From the NCBI GenBank assembly GCA_017456845.1, contig JAFTIP010000013.1, positions 1 to 64,000 on the forward strand: DNA of 64,000 bases. The letters run 5' to 3'. Position numbers and translations under genes: made by a program. The notes under the pieces were generated by a model, which saw only the letters and a list, made by a program, of their open reading frames with translations, was not told where the DNA came from and did not search any database. The stretch comes from Ruminococcus sp. (lineage in GTDB: Bacteria > Bacillota > Clostridia > Oscillospirales > Acutalibacteraceae). Shown here in pieces: positions 9,735 through 18,809 of this stretch. Each line of letters opens with the position of its first letter. Position 1 is the stretch's first letter.

Positions 9735-10271
9735 TTAATAGTTCTCAGCTTTGATAAGGAAGTAAGCCTGAGGATGGAAGCAAACGGGACATACCTTGGG
9801 AGCCTCTGTACCAACAACGATGTGACCGCAGTTGCCGCATTCCCAGATAACGATGGAGCCCTTCTTGAATACTTCGCCCTTCTGAACGTTCTCAAGAAGC
9901 TTGCGGTATCTTTCCTCGTGAGTCTTCTCAACCTTTGCAACTGCCTCAAACTGAGCAGCAATAGCGTCGAAACCTTCTTCCTTAGCTTCCTTTGCAAATG
10001 TTGCGTACATATCTGTCCACTCGTAGTTCTCGCCGTCTGCAGCAGCCTCAAGGTTCTCAGCTGTTGTGCCGATGCCGTTTAAGTGCTTGAACCAGAGCTT
10101 TGCATGCTCTTTCTCGTTGTTAGCTGTCTGCTCGAAAAGGTCAGCAATCTGATTGTAGCCTTCTTTTCTTGCCTTGGAAGCAAAGTATGTGTACTTGTTT
10201 CTTGCCTGGCTTTCGCCTGCAAATGCAGCCATTAAGTTAGCTTCTGTTTTTGTGCCTTTTAAATCTTTCAT
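9735..10271 (-). CDS. rbr: Rubrerythrin
   Basis: A 178-residue non-heme iron protein. It combines an N-terminal ferritin-like four-helix domain with a diiron site ([23 protein letters not shown] glutamate/histidine ligands) and a C-terminal rubredoxin-like domain with CGNCG and CPVC iron ligands. It reduces hydrogen peroxide to water, using electrons from NADH through rubredoxin-type carriers, and protects anaerobes from oxidative stress. ATG is preceded by AAAGGAG. It has its own consensus promoter with a PerR-like dyad just downstream of the predicted transcription start, so it is likely peroxide-inducible. Confidence 0.96.
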   Translation of the reverse strand: MKDLKGTKTEANLMAAFAGESQARNKYTYFASKARKEGYNQIADLFEQTANNEKEHAKLWFKHLNGIGTTAENLEAAADGENYEWTDMYATFAKEAKEEGFDAIAAQFEAVAKVEKTHEERYRKLLENVQKGEVFKKGSIVIWECGNCGHIVVGTEAPKVCPVCFHPQAYFLIKAENY

Positions 10272-10300
10272 GGTAACGTCTCCTTTATTTTTTATAAAAT

Positions 10301-10313
10301 AGTAATCATTACT
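10301..10313 (-). promoter_or_regulatory. Putative PerR-like operator of rubrerythrin
   Basis: Perfect dyad AGTAATCATTACT (6-1-6) with an AAT-n-ATT core like the PerR box TTATAATnATTATAA. It lies about 10-22 nt downstream of the predicted transcription start and 30 nt before the rbr start codon. A bound repressor there would block transcription. The assignment to PerR rather than another Fur-family regulator is inference. Confidence 0.55.
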
Positions 10314-10326
10314 GATTTGCTGTGAT

Positions 10327-10923
10327 TTAATTATAACTCAAATCTTTAAGTTTGTCAACTATTTCGTGCTTTTTATACAAACAATTTATTGCACAAAGCA
10401 TCGCATTAGCCGAAATGTATGATGGCAACCCTAAGCTTTTGAGTAATTGCTGGCGGATTTTGGCTGAATTTTCTCTGCCCGAAAGCCCCAGTTCATACAA
10501 ATCCATTTTTGTGATTTCGTCCTGTTTCTCAGGCTTTGCCTCGCCCAAAATTTCAGCACCGCAACGCCTTAACGCATCCTTAATAATATCGGCACTTAAG
10601 CCCTCTACTCCCAACAAACCATCTTTGGATGGAGCTGATTTTCGCTTTTCTACACCTTTTACAAGAGGAACGTAGCATTGCTTTATCTTGCTTTTATCTG
10701 CAATACCTCTTAAAAACGAACGTATTACCTGCCCTGCTCTGTCCGGGTCGGTCATTAAAACAATACCGTTTTTTGAGGCAATTTCGCGGATTAAAAACTG
10801 CTTTTCTTTATCGGCAAATATGCGAAAGCCATCGGTAGTAATTATAGGCGAAGCTATAAACTCCCTTAACCTTATAAGGTCATACTTACCCTCAACAACA
10901 ATGGTTTCTTTAAGTTCAAGCAT
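10327..10923 (-). CDS. rnmV: Ribonuclease M5 (TOPRIM)
   Basis: A 198-residue TOPRIM nuclease that matures 5S rRNA by trimming the precursor. TOPRIM acidic motifs are VVEGKYD near the N-terminus and LMTDPDRAG in the middle, with a C-terminal DUF4093-type region. ATG at 10923 lies 7 nt after AAGGAG inside the end of holA, so the two genes overlap by 8 nt and are translationally coupled. A longer frame starting at 10962 has no such support. Classic rnmV sits next to ksgA; here it follows holA. Confidence 0.88.
   Translation of the reverse strand: MLELKETIVVEGKYDLIRLREFIASPIITTDGFRIFADKEKQFLIREIASKNGIVLMTDPDRAGQVIRSFLRGIADKSKIKQCYVPLVKGVEKRKSAPSKDGLLGVEGLSADIIKDALRRCGAEILGEAKPEKQDEITKMDLYELGLSGRENSAKIRQQLLKSLGLPSYISANAMLCAINCLYKKHEIVDKLKDLSYN
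10330..10358 (-). promoter_or_regulatory. Consensus promoter for rubrerythrin
   Basis: Minus strand TTGACA, 17 nt, TATAAT: a perfect sigma-A promoter overlapping the last codons region of the RNase M5 gene. Confidence 0.85.
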
Positions 10924-11989
10924 AGGAAAGCTCCTTATTAGCAATAAGTGCAAGCTTTGCAATAAGCTTTTCCACCTCTGCCTCTTCGTTAAGAGTTACC
11001 GTATTAAGCCTCGCACTTAAATCGAGAATTTCAGTCATACTCTGACGTATGGCATTGGTAGACAGTCTTTCCGCCTTTGTTTTTGATTTTGTAAGCACCC
11101 ATGCACGGTTGCCGTATTTAAAAAAGTCAGCTGTATCCTTCATATTAGCACCGCTTTCAGTTGTTACTCTTGCACGGTAAATGTCAACGTAGGCGGTACC
11201 CAAAAGCCTTACGATGGTTCTGGGGTCCTCTTTAAGCTCGAATAGTTTATTGAGAAGGCTGTATGCTTTGTCAAGATTTGAAAGGATTACAAAATCCATT
11301 AAATCAAAAATCCTTGCCTCCAGCTTTTTAACAACCACTTTCTCAACGTCGGGCAGGGTAATCTCTTCCCTATCTCCGATAAAAGCTATTAATTTATCAA
11401 GCTCATTTCTGAGGGTTTGTAAATTGGTGCCGCAGTAATAGATAATTTTGCTTGCTATAGGTAGGCTGAGCTTTTTATTTTGTTTGTCTGCCCACGCAGC
11501 AAGCTGATGCTCCAGAGCTACGGCGTCCCTCTGGTTAAGCTCAAAAACCTCGCCTTTTGCTTTAACCACAGCATCACAAAAAGGCTTGAATTTGCTTTTC
11601 TTTCCTGCTTCGCCTGTTTTGGAATTTGTATCAAAGGTGGGATAAGAGAAAATCAGCACCGTGGTATCTGGCACATTTAAAGCAATTGACTGCAATGCCT
11701 CAAAATCAGCCTTATCAAGCTTGTTTATGTCGTAATCATATACCACAACACAGTTACAAGGTGCTGTAAAAGCCACCGCACCAACAGCAACACTTAAAGC
11801 CTGCAAATCCACCTCTTTATTAAATTCGTGAAATGCAAATTCATCAGGGATTTCACCTGCAACCTTCTTAACAAGCAAATTTGTGTAATGCTTTACAAGA
11901 AACTTTTCGTCGCCGAAAAGTACGTATATATTATTGTATTTTTTCGAAGCAATATGCCCTTTAAGAACTTTTTCATCCGAATATGCCAT
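10916..11989 (-). CDS. holA: DNA polymerase III subunit delta
   Basis: Clamp-loader delta subunit (357 residues) that opens the beta sliding clamp during DNA replication. The N-terminus (YVLFGDEKFLVKHY) matches the family's conserved start, and the length and AAA+-like three-domain organisation fit. It starts 5 nt after the comEC stop, and its ribosome binding site lies in the end of comEC. This comEC-holA adjacency is common in Firmicutes. It overlaps the RNase M5 gene at its 3' end. Confidence 0.92.
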   Translation of the reverse strand: MAYSDEKVLKGHIASKKYNNIYVLFGDEKFLVKHYTNLLVKKVAGEIPDEFAFHEFNKEVDLQALSVAVGAVAFTAPCNCVVVYDYDINKLDKADFEALQSIALNVPDTTVLIFSYPTFDTNSKTGEAGKKSKFKPFCDAVVKAKGEVFELNQRDAVALEHQLAAWADKQNKKLSLPIASKIIYYCGTNLQTLRNELDKLIAFIGDREEITLPDVEKVVVKKLEARIFDLMDFVILSNLDKAYSLLNKLFELKEDPRTIVRLLGTAYVDIYRARVTTESGANMKDTADFFKYGNRAWVLTKSKTKAERLSTNAIRQSMTEILDLSARLNTVTLNEEAEVEKLIAKLALIANKELSYA

Positions 11990-11993
11990 AACA

Positions 11994-14108
11994 CTAACCT
12001 ACAATATCAAAATTAACAGTATCTGAAACCGCCGCTGCATTAACACTTCTGTTTCTGAAATAATCAATAACCGCGGCACTTCTGAAATCATTGCCGTTTG
12101 ATAAAAGCGTTTTAAAATTCAAAAGCTCCATATTATCTATAAGCCCTGAGGTAATCAGCACGTCTGCTGACCTCATATCCTGAGGTACATCATTTACGTC
12201 CCCAAAATCAGGCAACACAAGAACACTTGTATCATTAAATGAAATATGCTGATACACCGCACCGTTTCTTTCAAAAATATTTAAAATCACTTTATCCCAA
12301 AGCTCTACTTTGAAATCGTTTTCGCTTATATTATCATACATCAAAACTTCATTATAGTCAAACAAAGCCGACTCATCTTCACTAATATTTTCAAATGAAT
12401 TTATCATAAGCTGTTTTTCTGTGTAAAGACCCTCTAAAATCTGCTCTGTGCAGGTTACAGAATACGGATCGTCAGCCGAATAAAGAAGCACGTTACCATC
12501 TTTACTGCTCAGCACAATACTCTGGCCATATTTTGCAGGCGCTACGTAAACCGTGATTTTATTACGAGAAGCGATTATATGCCCTAAAGAGCCTGAAATA
12601 AAAATCAGCATGCTCATAACAATACAGATAAGATGAAGCCCCTTGCCGTTTCGTCTTATAAAGTAAGCCACAGCAAAAATAGTAATCACAGCTACAATCC
12701 ATAGTATTACAAATTTATAGTCCGCCTTTACATAGGCCATAGGAAAGTCGGAAAAGAACCTTGCAACATATAAAATCGCTTTGCCGATTATATTGCAAAT
12801 AAAAGCAACGAAATCTTTAAAAATCGGGACAGAAAAATAATAAGGAACAGCACATATTGCAGCTAAAAGCATAAACCACTTTATCATAGGAGCAACAAGT
12901 AAATTGGCGAAAACCTGCACCAAAGATATCTTGCCGAAAAACAGCACGTTAACAGGTACGGTACACATAACAGCGGTAAAGGTTGTTGCAAACGAGGACG
13001 CGAAAAAACGCAGTCTTTTGTTAATTCTTTTATAGTAGCTTTCGCGTACAGGTTTCAGCCGTTTAGTAATGAACTCATACAAAGGTTTACTAAAAACCAC
13101 TATTCCAAAGGTAGCCGAGAAAGAAAGCAAAACTCCCACGTCACCTACTACGTAAGGGTTGCAAATACACAAAAGCAATGCCGCAAAACCTAAGGAGTTA
13201 AGCGAGTCACCCTCTCTTTTAAAAAGCTTTGATGCTATAAGCACAAAAAGCATAATTGCCGCACGGATTGAAGATTTTCCAAAGCCTGTAAGGCACAAAA
13301 AGAATAACACAATTAAAACTGTAATCAAGGCATTGATATACCGGTTCTTTAGTCTTTTACCAAAACTTTTGGTGTAAAGTAACGTTATAACCGAAAGATG
13401 CAAACCCGAAACTACCACTATGTGAGTAAGCCCCGAACGACGCAAATCCTCATAAATTTCGCCATCAGAAATTCCGTCGCCAAGAAGTACCGCTGTTGCA
13501 AGATTTGCGGTATCTGCATCCAGTACCGAGTAAATAGAATGCCTTATACTCTGCCTGAGCTTTACAATATAATAATAAAACGGTCTTTGCTCGGCTTCCT
13601 CCACTTCTATATGCTCATACGTATATGCCCTTAAATAAATCTTATCGGCAAGATATTTACCAAAGTCTGCCCTTTCAAGCTCAGCAGTAAATGTAAGGGT
13701 ATCGCCTACCTGGCAATGTACGTTTCTGTTGGTATAAAGGCTCAGCCTCAAGCTTTTTTCCACGTTGTTTATAGATTTGGTTTTTACTGTATATAAACAC
13801 CTATTATCAGAACCCTGCGGTTCATCAAGCAAAACTGCCGTTACCTCTGCATTTTCACCGTCAAACTCTGTTTGTATGGGTTTTACATAAAGCTCTGTAA
13901 ACATAGTAAATCCTATAACAGAAATCATAATAACTGCAAAAAAGGCAGGAAATTCGGGCTTTTTGCGAAGCTTTTTAACGGCAAGAGTAACCAAAAGTCC
14001 TATAAAAGCCAAACCGAAAATCCATTTTACCACATAAAAATCGGCATAAAAACAGACCGTAAGCACCAGCATAGTAGTTAAACCTATAAGTGCTAACGGT
14101 CTTCTCAT
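11994..14108 (-). CDS. comEC: ComEC/Rec2 family membrane protein with degenerate C-terminal domain
   Basis: A 704-residue polytopic membrane protein. It has N-terminal membrane helices, a DUF4131-like OB region, and a central Competence domain (GLTHIVVVSGLHLSV and GFGKSSIRAAIM are hallmark motifs). The C-terminal 190 residues occupy the place of the usual metallo-beta-lactamase nuclease domain but lack the HxHxDH zinc motif, and the usual DVGQGD entry motif reads VAPAKYGQS. ComEC forms the channel for single-stranded DNA entry during transformation. This copy may still act as a channel but probably not as a nuclease. It follows the PRTase gene and precedes holA. Confidence 0.9.
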   Translation of the reverse strand: MRRPLALIGLTTMLVLTVCFYADFYVVKWIFGLAFIGLLVTLAVKKLRKKPEFPAFFAVIMISVIGFTMFTELYVKPIQTEFDGENAEVTAVLLDEPQGSDNRCLYTVKTKSINNVEKSLRLSLYTNRNVHCQVGDTLTFTAELERADFGKYLADKIYLRAYTYEHIEVEEAEQRPFYYYIVKLRQSIRHSIYSVLDADTANLATAVLLGDGISDGEIYEDLRRSGLTHIVVVSGLHLSVITLLYTKSFGKRLKNRYINALITVLIVLFFLCLTGFGKSSIRAAIMLFVLIASKLFKREGDSLNSLGFAALLLCICNPYVVGDVGVLLSFSATFGIVVFSKPLYEFITKRLKPVRESYYKRINKRLRFFASSFATTFTAVMCTVPVNVLFFGKISLVQVFANLLVAPMIKWFMLLAAICAVPYYFSVPIFKDFVAFICNIIGKAILYVARFFSDFPMAYVKADYKFVILWIVAVITIFAVAYFIRRNGKGLHLICIVMSMLIFISGSLGHIIASRNKITVYVAPAKYGQSIVLSSKDGNVLLYSADDPYSVTCTEQILEGLYTEKQLMINSFENISEDESALFDYNEVLMYDNISENDFKVELWDKVILNIFERNGAVYQHISFNDTSVLVLPDFGDVNDVPQDMRSADVLITSGLIDNMELLNFKTLLSNGNDFRSAAVIDYFRNRSVNAAAVSDTVNFDIVG

Positions 14109-14123
14109 TTTAATCCAACTTTC

Positions 14124-14660
14124 TTATTTGAAAAACAGAGGAAGTTTTTCAAGGAATATAATATCGTCCCTGTCTGCGGCGTCACCCTCGGCAAGAACTG
14201 CCGCTTTGCCTACTACGTTGGCACCAGCCTTTTCGGCAAGCTCTTCTAAAGCTTTAAGGCTTTCGCCTGTGGAGATAACGTCATCCAGAATAAGAACTCT
14301 TTTGCCTTTAAGCTCTTTAACCTCGCTTTCGCCAAGGTGCAGAGTCTGCTCGTTTGCAGTAGTAATTGACTTAACGGTTACGCTTAAAGGATTACGCATA
14401 TAAACCTTAAGGCCTTTTCTGGCTACAATAAACTTTCTGCAACCGATTCTGGCAAACTCGTAAGCAAGAGAAATACTCTTAGCCTCGGCAGTAAGTACAA
14501 CGTCGTGCTCAGGGCAGATTTTAAGAAGTGCCTCACTGGCTTTTTCAGTAATTTCTACGTCATTAAAAAGGATAAAAGCGGCAATATCAAGATGCTCGTT
14601 AACCTCAAACATCTCAAGCTCACGCTCTACTCCTGCAATTGTCATTTTGTATGTGCTCAT
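14124..14660 (-). CDS. Type I phosphoribosyltransferase (adenine/xanthine PRTase-like)
   Basis: A 178-residue phosphoribosyltransferase. The PRPP-binding motif VLILDDVISTGES is near residue 130, and the sheet pattern matches adenine phosphoribosyltransferases. It would convert a purine base plus PRPP to the nucleotide, in purine salvage. The short N-terminal hood differs from classical Apt, so base specificity is open. It starts 12 nt after the HIT gene, with AAGGGG upstream, and reads into comEC. Confidence 0.8.
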   Translation of the reverse strand: MSTYKMTIAGVERELEMFEVNEHLDIAAFILFNDVEITEKASEALLKICPEHDVVLTAEAKSISLAYEFARIGCRKFIVARKGLKVYMRNPLSVTVKSITTANEQTLHLGESEVKELKGKRVLILDDVISTGESLKALEELAEKAGANVVGKAAVLAEGDAADRDDIIFLEKLPLFFK

Positions 14661-14672
14661 ACCCTTGTCCCC

Positions 14673-15014
14673 TTAGTTAAGTTTTTCGGAAAGCTTTGTG
14701 CCACCGATAAGGTGAAAATGAATGTGCTTAACGGTCTGAGCACCGTTTTCGCCGCAGTTATTAACTATTCTGTAGCCATCCTCTAAACCGCTAAGCTTTG
14801 CAATGTGAGGAATCTTGGTGAAGATATAAGCAATAATATCCACATTCTCAGCAGTAATATCATCAGCGCAGCTTAAAACATGCTCTTTAGGTATAATAAC
14901 GTTGTGCACAGGAGCACAGGGGTTGATGTCTTTAAAAACAAGGATTTTCTCGTCCTCATAAACCTTGGTTGAAGGAATTTCGCCTGCTACTATTTTACAA
15001 AAAATACAGTCCAT
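14673..15014 (-). CDS. HIT (histidine triad) family nucleotide-binding protein
   Basis: A 113-residue HinT-type protein. The N-terminus CIFCKIVAGEIPS and the C-terminal triad HIHFHLIGG are diagnostic. HinT proteins hydrolyse nucleoside phosphoramidates such as AMP-lysine; the physiological substrate is uncertain. It is the first gene of the HIT-PRTase-comEC-holA-rnmV run, with AGGAG before the ATG and a promoter about 40-60 nt upstream. Confidence 0.93.
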   Translation of the reverse strand: MDCIFCKIVAGEIPSTKVYEDEKILVFKDINPCAPVHNVIIPKEHVLSCADDITAENVDIIAYIFTKIPHIAKLSGLEDGYRIVNNCGENGAQTVKHIHFHLIGGTKLSEKLN

Positions 15015-15049
15015 TTTAATTCTCCTGCAGTAAATTTTTATTTTACTTT

Positions 15050-15078
15050 ATTTTACTACAAAGAAATACTCAATTCAA
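15050..15078 (-). promoter_or_regulatory. Promoter for HIT-comEC-holA operon
   Basis: Minus strand TTGAAT, 17 nt, TAAAAT, 36 nt upstream of the HIT start. Confidence 0.6.
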
Positions 15079-15100
15079 GCATTTGTTATATTAATTTAAA

Positions 15101-15136
15101 GAAAAAATAGAGAGCCTTTTTAATAAAGACTCTCTA
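15101..15136 (-). terminator. Terminator downstream of plsY
   Basis: Minus-strand stem AGAGAGTCTTT/AAAGGCTCTCT (one T-G wobble) with a 5-nt loop followed by ATTTTTT, right after the plsY stop codon. Confidence 0.85.
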
Positions 15137-15141
15137 AAAAA

Positions 15142-15882
15142 TTATGCTTCTTTTTTCTTGGCGGTGATTTTCTTTTCTTCGCCTTTTAAAATACGCTTTA
15201 TATTGTCCTTGTGCTTGATAATTGCAAAAATACCAATACAAGCGGCTAAAATAGTAGTAACCCATACAAAAGCAATGCTATAAGGGTCAACTGTATCAAG
15301 TGAGGGCTTGTACATAAAGAAATACGTTACAATAAAGTTTGAGGGGCCCATCATAATTCCTGCAATAATTGAGCTTAAGGAAATGATGCGGCTGAAAATG
15401 AAAACTACCAAGAATGTACCCAAGACAAAAAGTAAAAATCTCCAGTCAACAACCGCCATCATAGCAGCAGTAGTTACAACACCCTTACCGCCCTTGAAGT
15501 TGAAGAAAACAGGGAAACTGTGACCTATAACACAAAAAAGACCTGCAATAAGCATTGTATAATACATATACTCAGTTTTTACTGCTGAGCCCTGAGCTAC
15601 ACCCTCAACAGGCAAGAATGTTATCAGAAGTCTTGCAGCAAGCACAGAAATAACTGCCTTTAAAAAGTCAAAAACAAAGGTCATAACCGCAGGAAAAACA
15701 CCAACGCATCTGAGCACATTGGTAAAGCCTGCATTGCCTGAACCTAAAGTACGGATATCCTGCTTTTTAACCAACTTTGTAAAAACAACTGCAAAATTGA
15801 TGCTTCCCAAGATGTAAGCAAAAACAGCAAGCGCTATAATGCACCACCAATAATTCTGAAGATAAAAAGAAAGGTTCTGCAT
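15142..15882 (-). CDS. plsY: Glycerol-3-phosphate acyltransferase PlsY
   Basis: Membrane acyltransferase that moves an acyl group from acyl-phosphate to glycerol-3-phosphate, the first step of phospholipid synthesis in most Firmicutes. Conserved motifs are GSINFA, GSGNAGFTNVLR and GHSFPVFFNFKGGKGV. The 246-residue length is slightly long because of an extended loop before GHSFP and a basic C-terminal tail (GEEKKITAKKKEA). Its ATG abuts the der stop codon. The der-plsY pairing is frequent in Clostridia and Bacilli. Confidence 0.95.
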   Translation of the reverse strand: MQNLSFYLQNYWWCIIALAVFAYILGSINFAVVFTKLVKKQDIRTLGSGNAGFTNVLRCVGVFPAVMTFVFDFLKAVISVLAARLLITFLPVEGVAQGSAVKTEYMYYTMLIAGLFCVIGHSFPVFFNFKGGKGVVTTAAMMAVVDWRFLLFVLGTFLVVFIFSRIISLSSIIAGIMMGPSNFIVTYFFMYKPSLDTVDPYSIAFVWVTTILAACIGIFAIIKHKDNIKRILKGEEKKITAKKKEA

Positions 15883-17205
15883 TTATTTATCTCCTCTTTC
15901 TCTGACAATAATTCTTATGGGAGTACCCTCTAAGCCAAAGGTTTCGCGGATTCTGTTTTCCAGATAACGCTGATAAGAAAAATGGAAAAGCTGAGCATTA
16001 TTGCAGAAGAAAACAAATGTGGGAGGCTTTGTAGAGGGCTGAGTTGCATAGTAAATCTTAAGCCTTCTGCCCTTATCAGAGGGAGGCTGAACTCTGGTTG
16101 TAGCCTCGGCAAGAAGCTCGTTTAAAATACCTGTTTTAATACGCATTGCGTTGGTATTTGCAACGTACTTGATAAGCTCAAAAAGGCGGTCAAGCCTCTG
16201 ACCTGTTTTTGCAGAAATAAAGATTGTGGGAGCATAGGACATAAAACCAAACTCAACATCCAAGTTCTTTCTGAACTCGTTCATAGTTTTATCGTCTTTC
16301 TCAATTGCATCCCATTTATTAACGGCAATTATACAGCCCTTGCCTGCCTCATGAGCCATACCTGCAATTTTTGTATCCTGCTCGGTAGGACCTTCCTCGG
16401 CGTCTATCATAATTACGCAGACGTCACATCTATCAATTGCCATCTGAGCACGGATGATGCTGTATTTTTCAATGGCGTCGTCCACTCGGCTTTTACGCCT
16501 GATGCCTGCGGTATCAATAAAGGTAAACTCACCGTGGGAATTCTTAACCTTACTGTCGATACTGTCACGTGTTGTGCCTGCAATGTTTGAAACAATGCAT
16601 CTTTCCTCGCCTGTGATGCGGTTAACCAAAGAAGATTTGCCAACATTAGGCTTGCCGATAACAGCAACGGAAATAACTTCAGAGTCCTCTTCAACCTCTG
16701 CATCCCAGTTAATAAAAGAGAAAACCTCGTCAAGAAGGTCGCCTGTACCGTGACCGTGAACAGAAGAAACTCTTATAGGCTCGCCAAGTCCTAAGTTATA
16801 GAACTCGTAAAATTCAGGCTCAGGCTCGCCTACTGTATCGCACTTATTTACACAAAGAACAACAGGTTTGCCGCTTTTTAAAAGCATAGCGGCTACCTCG
16901 TGGTCTGTAGCAACAACGCCTGTGCGGATATCAGTAACTAAAATTGTAACATCGGCAGTTTCAATAGCAAGCTCAGCCTGACGACGCATCTGAGAAAGAA
17001 TAATATCGTCAGAATAAGGCTCTATACCGCCTGTATCAATAAGGCTTGCCTTGTGGCCGCACCACTCGATTTCACCGTAGATTCTGTCACGGGTAACACC
17101 GGGAGTATCGTCTACAATAGCGGTACGCTGACCTGTAAGCTTATTAAAAAGTGTGGACTTGCCCACATTAGGTCTGCCCACAACAGCTATAACGGGTTTT
17201 GCCAT
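15883..17205 (-). CDS. der: Ribosome biogenesis GTPase Der (EngA)
   Basis: A 440-residue protein with two tandem GTPase domains, G1 motifs GRPNVGKST near residue 9 and GKPNVGKSS near residue 185, then a KH-like C-terminal domain. Der is an essential GTPase for 50S subunit assembly. It starts 14 nt after the DUF512 gene with AGAGG upstream; the DUF512-der-plsY order is a known conserved neighbourhood. Confidence 0.97.
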   Translation of the reverse strand: MAKPVIAVVGRPNVGKSTLFNKLTGQRTAIVDDTPGVTRDRIYGEIEWCGHKASLIDTGGIEPYSDDIILSQMRRQAELAIETADVTILVTDIRTGVVATDHEVAAMLLKSGKPVVLCVNKCDTVGEPEPEFYEFYNLGLGEPIRVSSVHGHGTGDLLDEVFSFINWDAEVEEDSEVISVAVIGKPNVGKSSLVNRITGEERCIVSNIAGTTRDSIDSKVKNSHGEFTFIDTAGIRRKSRVDDAIEKYSIIRAQMAIDRCDVCVIMIDAEEGPTEQDTKIAGMAHEAGKGCIIAVNKWDAIEKDDKTMNEFRKNLDVEFGFMSYAPTIFISAKTGQRLDRLFELIKYVANTNAMRIKTGILNELLAEATTRVQPPSDKGRRLKIYYATQPSTKPPTFVFFCNNAQLFHFSYQRYLENRIRETFGLEGTPIRIIVRERGDK

Positions 17206-17219
17206 ATTATCGCCTCTCT

Positions 17220-18515
17220 TTATCTTAAAATTTCGTCTAAAAGCTGTGCACCGTCATTAGCTGTGGGCACAACCTCTATATTAAGTGCTTTTCTCACATC
17301 GTCTACAGAAGTATCGTCTAAGAACAGATCACCGTCGCTTCTCAGCATAGATGTAGAGAACAAAAGCTTGTCTCCTAAATCTTTATCTTTAAGAGTATTT
17401 ATCAAATCCCTGCCAACTACCAGACCAGTAACGTTTATCATATGACCGAAAAAGTCATTTATTACAGGCACAACGTTAACTTTTACATTAGGGAATTTAT
17501 CTTTGAGTGTATCAAAAAGTTTCTGTAAGTATGGGGCGGCGGATTCTCCGCTTGCCAAAGTTATATTGCGGACTAAGCTTTCGTCGGCTTCCTTTTCTTC
17601 AAGGGCAAACTCAAACTCGTCATATAAAAGAGAAAGAAGTCCTACACCATTCTCCAAGCAAGAAAAGTCTTCATAAAAATCAGCCTTTGGAATTTCACGC
17701 TCTGCCATAATATAAAGCTCATCAGCAGCAAAAGCCATACGGCGGCCGTGTTTTTCTAAGCAATTTTCGGAAAACGCCTCAACAATCTTAAGGGTAGCCT
17801 CGGCACGTTCCTTATTAAAAGGAGTAAGAGGATAAAGCCCATCTCTGTGGTCGGTAAGTCCCACAGGCACAACAGCAATGGTGTTTACATTAAGCTTTTC
17901 CAAATCATTAAGACTGCGTTTAAGCTCATCACCGTCGTTAATGCCGGGGCAGATTACAAGCTGACAATTTAAAGTTAAACCTGCCTCTGCAAACTTTTCC
18001 ATAATTTTTAAAGACTCACCTGCAAAGCGGTTATTCATCATCTTACATCTTAGCTCAGGATTGGTTGTATGCACCGAAATGTTAACGGGGCTTATATGCA
18101 TTTTTATAATGCGGTCAATCTCGTGCTGAGTGAGGTTTGTAAGGGTAATGTAGTTGCCGAAAAGAAAGCTTAAACGGCTGTCGTCGTCCTTATAATAAAG
18201 GGTATCTCTCATTCCCTTTGGGAGCTGGTCAATAAAGCAGAAAATACACTTGTTTTTACAGGAGCGTTCTTTGTCCATAAGGTAGGTGTCAAACTCAAGG
18301 CCAAGCTCTTCATATTCGGTTTTTGTTGCTTTTACTGTACGCTCACCATACTCACCCATAACAGTAACATCAAGGTGGGTTTCAAGCTGATAAAAGCGAT
18401 AGTCAAGAACATCTACAATTTTGTTGCCGTTAAGAGAAACAAGCTCTTCCCCCGCCTTTATGCCTGCCCTATCGGCGGCAGAATGAGGGGTAACGGCTAA
18501 AATTTTAACAGACAT
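17220..18515 (-). CDS. DUF512 / PDZ-containing putative radical SAM protein
   Basis: A 431-residue protein with an N-terminal PDZ-like domain (residues 1-60, HSAADRAGIKAGEELVSLNG), then a CxxxCxxC cluster (C86, C90, C93) within a radical-SAM-like barrel, and a C-terminal DUF512 region. The family is widespread in Clostridia next to der, suggesting a ribosome or tRNA-related role, but its chemistry is not known to me. ATG at 18515 with GGAGG 5 nt upstream is clearly the start; a longer frame to 18584 would run through the rpmF terminator. Confidence 0.88.
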   Translation of the reverse strand: MSVKILAVTPHSAADRAGIKAGEELVSLNGNKIVDVLDYRFYQLETHLDVTVMGEYGERTVKATKTEYEELGLEFDTYLMDKERSCKNKCIFCFIDQLPKGMRDTLYYKDDDSRLSFLFGNYITLTNLTQHEIDRIIKMHISPVNISVHTTNPELRCKMMNNRFAGESLKIMEKFAEAGLTLNCQLVICPGINDGDELKRSLNDLEKLNVNTIAVVPVGLTDHRDGLYPLTPFNKERAEATLKIVEAFSENCLEKHGRRMAFAADELYIMAEREIPKADFYEDFSCLENGVGLLSLLYDEFEFALEEKEADESLVRNITLASGESAAPYLQKLFDTLKDKFPNVKVNVVPVINDFFGHMINVTGLVVGRDLINTLKDKDLGDKLLFSTSMLRSDGDLFLDDTSVDDVRKALNIEVVPTANDGAQLLDEILR

Positions 18516-18527
18516 AAATTCCTCCGT

Positions 18528-18563
18528 AAAAAAAACAAAAGGGCGGCTAAATAAAAGCCGCCT
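18528..18563 (-). terminator. Terminator downstream of rpmF
   Basis: Minus-strand stem AAGGCGGCTT.../AAGCCGCCC-type hairpin followed by a long T-rich run (TTTTGTTTTTTTT). It separates rpmF from the DUF512-der-plsY genes. No distinct promoter is seen for those genes, so partial read-through is likely. Confidence 0.82.
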
Positions 18564-18580
18564 TGTATCTTTTGTTAAGC

Positions 18581-18778
18581 TCAAATTGGCTCAGATTCGT
18601 CTTCCTTAGCGATAACCTGTCTGCCGTTGTATACGCCGCAGCTGGAGCATACCTTGTGGGGAGCCATGTACTCGCCGCAGTTGGGGCAAATGCTGAGTGC
18701 GGGAGCGTCGAGCTTCCAAACATTGGAGCGTCTCTTATCTCTTCTTGCCTGTGAATGTTTGTTCTTTGGTACTGCCAT
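18581..18778 (-). CDS. rpmF: 50S ribosomal protein L32
   Basis: A 65-residue L32: the N-terminus MAVPKNKHSQARRDKRRS is diagnostic. It is the zinc-binding form, with CPNC and CSSC pairs. It follows yceD by 31 nt, the classic yceD-rpmF pair. AAGGAGG precedes the ATG. Confidence 0.98.
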   Translation of the reverse strand: MAVPKNKHSQARRDKRRSNVWKLDAPALSICPNCGEYMAPHKVCSSCGVYNGRQVIAKEDESEPI

Positions 18779-18809
18779 CTCTTACAGACCTCCTTATAAA
18801 TTTTATATG

